10,000 bases of DNA from Asticcacaulis sp. (GTDB taxonomy: Bacteria; Pseudomonadota; Alphaproteobacteria; Caulobacterales; Caulobacteraceae), in contig NZ_JAIWNX010000153.1 in the NCBI RefSeq assembly GCF_020217185.1, positions 1 to 10,000 of the forward strand, given 5' to 3'. Each line of letters begins with the position of its first letter. The stretch's first letter is position 1. Shown piece after piece: positions 6,065 through 10,000 of the stretch. The notes below the pieces were generated by a model that did not search any database, was not told the DNA's origin, and saw only the letters and a list, made by a program, of their open reading frames with translations. The position numbers and the translations under genes were made by a program.

Positions 6065-7292
6065 AAGCCGCCCGTGCCGCCAGACCCAGACCCGACGCCA
6101 CCGATGAAAAGCGGTCGCCGTAATTGATGTTGGCAGCCGGGAAGGCGGCCTGCATGGCGGCCTCAAAGCCCGGCATGGCAGTCGAACCGCCGGTCATGAA
6201 CAGGGTATGGATGGCGTCCGGCTTAAGGCCCGCCTTTTCCACACATAGCAAGGCGGTGGCCACCACCTTGGCCACTTCGCGCGCCGTCGCCGTAATCAGC
6301 GTCTCGCGCGTCACGTCCGACACCCAGCCGGCTTCGATATCGTCATAGTCGATGTGCGTGACTTCATTGGCCGACAAAGCGATCTTGGCGGCTTCGATGC
6401 GGCTGGCGATGGCGTGGCCCATACGGTCTTCCAGCACCCTGATCAGGCGCTGCGTCAGGTCGCGGCGTTCAGCCAGATGGTGCAGTTCGCGCACGCTGTG
6501 CATGACCTTTTGCGTGTACAGGAAGTTGATCAGGTGCCAAGTCGAAAGCTGATGATAGGTCAGGCCCGGCATGTCGAGCCCGCTTTTCAGCTTCGACTTC
6601 CAGCCCATATCGACCATAGCCGTATCCATGCTGAGCAGGCGGTCAAAGTCAGTGCCGCCAATATGCACGCCGGTATTGGCGAGAATATCGGAATGGTCCG
6701 GTGACAGGCTGAGGACCGAAAAGTCCGACGTGCCGCCGCCGATATCGACCACCAGCACGGTTTCGCGCGCGCTGAGGCGGCTGGCGTAATCGCGGGCGGC
6801 GGCCAGAGGTTCGTATTCGAAGCGGATGGTCCTGAAGCCCTGCGACTCGGCAATGCCGCGCAGCTCGTTTTCGGCGCGCTGATCGGCCTCCGCATCGTCA
6901 TCGACAAAGTGCACAGGACGGCCCAGCACCACGTCTTCGATGCGCTCACCGGCGTGGCGTTCGGCGGCCTGTTTCACGTGCGCGATGTAGAGGCCAATGA
7001 TCTCACGGAAGTTTTTGCGCTTGGTACCGACCTGCGTGGTTTCACCGATCAGATGGCTGCCCAGCACCGATTTCAGGGCGCGCATCAGGCGGCCCTCATA
7101 GCCGTCGAGATATTCGGCAATCGCCTTGCGTCCAAAACTGAGGTGGTCTTCTTCGGTGTTGAAGAAGAGGGCCGAGGGCAGGGTGACGGCATCGCCTTCG
7201 ACGGGGACAAGCTGCACCTGATCACCGCGCCCGACGCTGACCGCCGAATTGGAGGTGCCGAAGTCTATACCGCAATAGGGACGCAAAGACAT
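6051..7292 (-). CDS. YegD-like Hsp70-family ATPase (nucleotide-binding domain only)
   Basis: From ATG 7292 the product has 413 residues and begins with the Hsp70/actin phosphate-1 motif GIDFGTSNS (8-16) close to the N-terminus, as in E. coli YegD. An open frame continues upstream to 7523, but the extra 77 codons run through a palindromic repeat and look non-coding, so the shorter start was chosen (GGCGGA ribosome site). Other motifs are GRPVHF (124-129), phosphate-2 VVDIGGGTSDF (181-191), GGTDFD (212-217) and the adenosine motif TGGSTAMPGF (367-376). The length stops after the ATPase domain. There is no substrate-binding beta domain as in DnaK, and no DnaJ or GrpE gene nearby. YegD-type proteins are putative chaperones of unknown client. 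The gene is separated from the LemA/TPM cluster by a large inverted repeat, so it is probably its own transcript. Confidence 0.88.
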   Translation of the reverse strand: MSLRPYCGIDFGTSNSAVSVGRGDQVQLVPVEGDAVTLPSALFFNTEEDHLSFGRKAIAEYLDGYEGRLMRALKSVLGSHLIGETTQVGTKRKNFREIIGLYIAHVKQAAERHAGERIEDVVLGRPVHFVDDDAEADQRAENELRGIAESQGFRTIRFEYEPLAAARDYASRLSARETVLVVDIGGGTSDFSVLSLSPDHSDILANTGVHIGGTDFDRLLSMDTAMVDMGWKSKLKSGLDMPGLTYHQLSTWHLINFLYTQKVMHSVRELHHLAERRDLTQRLIRVLEDRMGHAIASRIEAAKIALSANEVTHIDYDDIEAGWVSDVTRETLITATAREVAKVVATALLCVEKAGLKPDAIHTLFMTGGSTAMPGFEAAMQAAFPAANINYGDRFSSVASGLGLAARAAFTSL

Positions 7293-7376
7293 GGGAGGTT
7301 CCGCCGAAGACACACAAAAGGGCGGCGGTGTGTACACGGGATCAGTGGGGAAGGCCAGTCGCATATTCGCTTCTTC

Positions 7377-7544
7377 TCTCCTCCCTATGCCAAAGGCATG
7401 GGGGGATGGCGACGAACGAAGTGAGTTGACGGAGGGGGGTGGCTCGAACGATCGGCGACTGAGCTTTGGGTTGCCTGTAGCGCCGTCCCCCTCCGTCAGC
7501 CCTGCGGGCTGCCACCTCCCCATTGCTTCGCAACAGGGAGGAGA
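7377..7544. repeat. 168-bp imperfect inverted repeat, intergenic palindromic element
   Basis: The left arm (7377-7439) and right arm (7487-7544) are roughly 60 bp each and read as imperfect reverse complements. The outer ends TCTCCTCCCT and AGGGAGGAGA and the inner ends TGACGGAGGGGG and CCCCCTCCGTCA are perfect. Each arm holds smaller stems (ATGCC-AAA-GGCAT at 7387-7399; TTGC-GAA-GCAA read on the minus strand near 7523-7533; CAGCCC-TGC-GGGCTG at 7498-7512). The 47-base spacer has no reading frame of note. Elements with this CCCCCTCCGTCA / CACCTCCCC style are common between genes in Alphaproteobacteria, from memory. The location right after the TfoX-like stop suggests it ends or stabilises that transcript. 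Confidence 0.75.
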
Positions 7545-7547
7545 GGG

Positions 7548-7856
7548 TCACATCAACGACTGCACAAACGCCTTGGCCTCAACCGCCTTGGTCAGCCATA
7601 GGTCACGTGACGCGGGTGGCAGACACACCCATTCTTTCATTGGCTTTCCGCCACGCGACAAGTGATGCGCGCCCGTCGCGGCAATCAGCGCATTGACTTC
7701 GGCCACAGGCAGTTTCAGCACCAGATAATCGTCCATCAGGAAGGCGAACAGCTTGCCGCCCACCATCAGGCCCTCGGTTTTCAATGCCCGGCCCGTATGT
7801 ACGGCGGGATCGGTGCTCAGGGCTTCGTAAAGGGGCACAAGTGCGGCGGCCAGCAT
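7548..7856 (-). CDS. Small TfoX N-terminal-domain-like protein
   Basis: This cytoplasmic protein of 102 residues has no signal or membrane segment. The central pattern GLMVGGKLFAFLMDDYLVLKL (29-49) followed by GGKPMKEWVCLP (69-80) resembles TfoX/Sxy N-terminal-domain proteins, which commonly have a K-x-F-A strand, a V-x-K-L strand and a late M-K-E-W-V motif. The family is small, and outside competence regulators its role is unknown, so I give no gene symbol. The start codon shares one base with the stop of the upstream TPM gene (TAATG), strong evidence of translational coupling within the lemA cluster. A large inverted repeat begins three bases after its stop codon. An alternative fold assignment is an MmcQ/YjbR-like protein, which I consider less likely. 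Confidence 0.65.
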   Translation of the reverse strand: MLAAALVPLYEALSTDPAVHTGRALKTEGLMVGGKLFAFLMDDYLVLKLPVAEVNALIAATGAHHLSRGGKPMKEWVCLPPASRDLWLTKAVEAKAFVQSLM

Positions 7857-8548
7857 TATATCTCGATCAGCACATCGGGCGATTCATTGGCATTGGTGGC
7901 CCCCGGCGGGAAGTGGGCGCTCAGCACCACGCCGCAACGTTCGACGGCGGCCTCAAAACCCGTGGTCAGGTCGCCCTTTTTGATATGGCTGACCAGTGCG
8001 GCGACCGTGGCGTTCCATTCGCTCTTGTCCACGCGCGAATAGATGCCCTCATCCGCAATCACATCGACAAAGCGTTCCTCAAGCGCGCAGAAGATCATCA
8101 CGCCGGTGCGCGCCTCGGTCAGGTGCAGGCCGCGCGCCAGAAACTGTTCCAGCGCCTTCTTATGGGCGCGGCGGCGCGTGATGAAGCGCGGCGTCAGCCA
8201 CAGGGTCACCTTTGGCACGCTGACCAGCAGATAGACGGCGGCAAACAGCAGCAATTGCGTCAGGGCGTAAAAGATGATGGCTTCGGCGGCCAGCAATTCG
8301 CCGGTGACATTGGGTGCATTCCACCCGGCAAGGGCGCTCAAGACCGGCCCCAGCCAGTCGTGCGGCCACACGCCCAGACCCAGAAAGATCAGCGGCAGGA
8401 TAAAGGCCGAAGCCGCGGCCCACATCAGCGGCGTTTCCGGGTAGTCGAGCGCCGTTTTCTTGATGACGCATGTGATTTCACCGGCCGTCTGCGTTTCGGC
8501 GCGGGCGATGGCGGCATTGATGCGGGCGTGGTCGATGTTCAAAGGCAT
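7856..8548 (-). CDS. TPM-domain membrane protein (second TPM gene of the lemA cluster)
   Basis: This 230-residue protein has a TPM-like domain split by two membrane helices. Residues 1-35 begin with the IDHARINAAIARAETQTAGEI pattern (about 5-25) typical of the TPM N-terminal part. Hydrophobic helices lie at about 42-61 and 88-112, followed by a basic turn (RFITRRRAHKKALEQF, 121-136). The remaining TPM part includes LTEARTGVMIFCALEERFVD (143-162) and DEGIY (166-170). There is no cleavable signal peptide. The basic loop after helix two suggests both domain ends lie in the cytoplasm. The gene follows the YgcG-type TPM gene by 14 bases with an AGGGAAAG ribosome site and overlaps the TfoX-like gene by one base. 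TPM domains have been linked to acid phosphatase activity in plants and to envelope or photosystem maintenance. The bacterial function here is unknown. Confidence 0.8.
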   Translation of the reverse strand: MPLNIDHARINAAIARAETQTAGEITCVIKKTALDYPETPLMWAAASAFILPLIFLGLGVWPHDWLGPVLSALAGWNAPNVTGELLAAEAIIFYALTQLLLFAAVYLLVSVPKVTLWLTPRFITRRRAHKKALEQFLARGLHLTEARTGVMIFCALEERFVDVIADEGIYSRVDKSEWNATVAALVSHIKKGDLTTGFEAAVERCGVVLSAHFPPGATNANESPDVLIEI

Positions 8549-8562
8549 GTCCGTCTTTCCCT

Positions 8563-9372
8563 CTACCAGCTACCCGACGAACCGCCGCCGCCGAAACTGC
8601 CGCCGCCGCCGCTGAAACCGCCACCACCCCCGCCGCCGCTCCAGCCGCCACCTCCGCCGCCGCGCAGCAGGGCCTCAAGGATGAAGAAGGGCAGCCAGCC
8701 ACGCCCGAAGATAATCAGAAACAGCACCACGACGATGATGATCCACACGGGGAAGCGCTCCGCCTTGTGCACCGGCTGCTGGGCGACCTGACGCGCCTTT
8801 TCGATGGCGGTGCCGCGATCGGCCGAAAGCTGGGCGATGATCTCGTCCGTGCCCTTGACGATGCCGGTCTGATAATCGCCTTCGCGGAAGGCCGGCAGGA
8901 TGGCATTCTGGATGATCACGGACGAATAGGCGTCGGTAATGACCGGTTCGAGACCGTAGCCGACCTCGATACGCACCTTGCGCTCATTGGGCGCAACGAT
9001 CAGCAGGACGCCATTGTTTTTGAACTGACCGCCCGCTTCGGACTCGACGCCCGTGGTGGCTTTCGCTTCTTTCTGGCCGATGCCCCAGGTGCGCCCCAGT
9101 TGATAGCCGTAATCGGCAATGTCATAGCCCTGAAGGCTGTTGACCGTGACGACGACGACCTGATCCGTGGTGGCGTTTTCGAGGCCCGCCAGCTTGGCGG
9201 TCAGGTCCGCCTCGACTTCGGGCGTCAGAAGTTCGGCCTGATCGACCACGCGCCCGGTTAGCTTCGGGAAGTCGGGTGCCGCGAAGGCCGCGGAGGCCCA
9301 CAGTGTCAGACAGACGAAGAGAAAGGCCGTCCATGCGGTCCTGATCCGCAAGGCGGAGGCGGGGAGAGACAT
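8563..9372 (-). CDS. YgcG-type TPM-domain protein, exported and membrane anchored, Gly-rich tail
   Basis: The protein has 269 residues. A signal peptide covers about 1-31 (probable cut after AFA). The TPM domain (about 33-195) begins with LTGRVVDQAELLTPE (38-52) and shows DQVVVVTVNSLQGYDI (70-85), NNGVLLIVAPNERKVRIEVGYGLE (119-142) and a DAYSSVIIQNAILPAF segment (147-162). A membrane helix lies at about 208-232, and a glycine-rich tail (238-269) ends in SGSW, the usual ending of YgcG-family proteins. The TPM domain should therefore be periplasmic with the Gly-rich tail on the other side of the inner membrane. A good GGAAGG ribosome site lies seven bases before the start. It directly follows lemA by 23 bases. 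lemA plus TPM pairs are recurrent across bacteria and are thought to act together at the envelope, but their mechanism is unsettled. Confidence 0.88.
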   Translation of the reverse strand: MSLPASALRIRTAWTAFLFVCLTLWASAAFAAPDFPKLTGRVVDQAELLTPEVEADLTAKLAGLENATTDQVVVVTVNSLQGYDIADYGYQLGRTWGIGQKEAKATTGVESEAGGQFKNNGVLLIVAPNERKVRIEVGYGLEPVITDAYSSVIIQNAILPAFREGDYQTGIVKGTDEIIAQLSADRGTAIEKARQVAQQPVHKAERFPVWIIIVVVLFLIIFGRGWLPFFILEALLRGGGGGGWSGGGGGGGFSGGGGSFGGGGSSGSW

Positions 9373-9395
9373 GCGACGGCCTTCCGTTCAGGCGT

Positions 9396-10000
9396 TTACT
9401 TGGAGGTTTCGGCGTTATTCAGGCCTGAAAAGTCCACCGTCGGGGCCTTGTCGGCGCCCGGCGCGGCCTTGAAATATTCCATCGGCTTGGCGCCCGAATG
9501 GATCGTCCCGGCCAGAATGTTCTGCGGGAATGAACGAAGGGTGGTGTTGTAGGTCTGGGCCGCGGCATTGAAGTCGCGGCGCGCGATGGAGATGCGGTTT
9601 TCCGCGCCTTCAAGCTGCGACATCAGGGTGGTGAAATTCTGCTGGCTCCTGAGGTCCGGATAGCGTTCCACAACGACCATCAGGCGGCCCAGTGCCGAAG
9701 ACATGCCGTCCTGCGCCTGCTGGAACTGCTGGAACTTGGCCGGGTCAGTAATGGTCGAGGCATCGACCGTGACGCTGGTGGCCTTGGCGCGCGCTTCGAC
9801 CACTTCGGTCAGGGTGCCGCGTTCGGCAATGGCCGCGCCCTGCACCGTGGCGACCAGATTCGGCACCAGATCGTTGCGGCGCTGATAGGCGTCCTGCACG
9901 TCAGAGAAGGCGCGTTTGGCGTTTTCTTCCTGAGTCGGGATGCGGTTGACGTCGCAGGCCGTCAGGCTCACGGCGGCGGCCGCGACGGCAAACAGACCCA
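9396..10000 (-). CDS. lemA: LemA-family lipoprotein (partial, 5' end outside window)
   Basis: The reading frame is open to the right edge of the window, so the true start lies beyond it. A GTG at 9971 is in frame but sits inside the signal sequence and is not the start. The visible N-terminus is a hydrophobic Ala/Val/Leu stretch ending in the lipobox LTAC, so the protein should be cut before that cysteine and lipid-anchored. The mature part is classic LemA: DAYQRRNDLVPNLVATVQG, a TEVVEARAKAT helix, PDLRSQQNF, and RRDFNAAAQTYNTTLRSFP, predicted to form long antiparallel helices with the N-terminus at the membrane. The tail after FPQNILAG is short and low in conserved sequence. It is first among the visible genes of the lemA-TPM-TPM-TfoX cluster, and the promoter is out of view. 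LemA's precise job is unknown. Confidence 0.92.
   Translation of the reverse strand, partial: GLFAVAAAAVSLTACDVNRIPTQEENAKRAFSDVQDAYQRRNDLVPNLVATVQGAAIAERGTLTEVVEARAKATSVTVDASTITDPAKFQQFQQAQDGMSSALGRLMVVVERYPDLRSQQNFTTLMSQLEGAENRISIARRDFNAAAQTYNTTLRSFPQNILAGTIHSGAKPMEYFKAAPGADKAPTVDFSGLNNAETSK

Noticed and set aside
7293..7523. N-terminal extension of the Hsp70-like protein by 77 codons
   Set aside because: The extra part runs through the inverted repeat and has no Hsp70 similarity. Family members start just before the GIDFGT motif, as does ATG 7292. An ATG at 7364 has a fair purine-rich site but would still add 24 unlikely residues.
7342..7551. Minus-strand small protein within the inverted repeat
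   Set aside because: It is made almost wholly of repeat sequence. Frames of this kind inside palindromic repeats are common false predictions.
7784..8791. Long plus-strand frame ending in a proline-rich run
   Set aside because: It lies antisense to both TPM genes. The proline run is the complement of the Gly-rich tail codons of the YgcG-type protein.

Overview
This is a high-GC window, about 60% or more by eye, from a Gram-negative bacterium. It is most likely an alphaproteobacterium of the Caulobacteraceae, near Asticcacaulis, Caulobacter or Brevundimonas. That placement is inference. It rests on base composition, a TrpR-like YerC regulator heading a long-form hisG operon, a lemA/TPM cluster, and an intergenic palindromic repeat of a style common in Alphaproteobacteria. 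No RNA gene, IS element, phage gene or CRISPR array is visible.

Region 1 (1-4487, minus strand) is a histidine biosynthesis operon. In transcription order it runs: promoter and operator, yerC-like TrpR-family regulator, hisG, hisD, a hisC-hisB fusion, and the first 87 codons of hisH, which leaves the window. The most unusual item is the fusion. Its HisB half has every catalytic motif, but its HisC-like half lacks the PLP-binding lysine (Phe instead), the NNP asparagine and the substrate-binding arginine. It therefore looks like a dead aminotransferase kept as a fused domain. Two regulatory-looking details go with it. A 22-bp near-palindrome covers the -10 box of the operon promoter. A GTTAG-N4-CTAAC palindrome sits on the Shine-Dalgarno of the fusion gene, inside a duplicated copy of the hisD 3' end. 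Both share the half-site spacing of the classical TrpR operator.

Region 2 (4598-6064, plus strand) is a divergently transcribed, exported S41-family peptidase.

Region 3 (6051-7292, minus strand) is a YegD-like Hsp70-family ATPase whose end overlaps the peptidase gene tail to tail by 14 bp. Upstream of it is a 168-bp imperfect inverted repeat (7377-7544).

Region 4 (7548-10000, minus strand) is an envelope-associated cluster: lemA lipoprotein (5' end outside the window), a secreted and membrane-anchored TPM protein of the YgcG type, a second TPM protein with two internal membrane helices, and a small TfoX-like protein whose start codon overlaps the preceding stop. The tight spacing implies one transcript, with the inverted repeat probably ending it.
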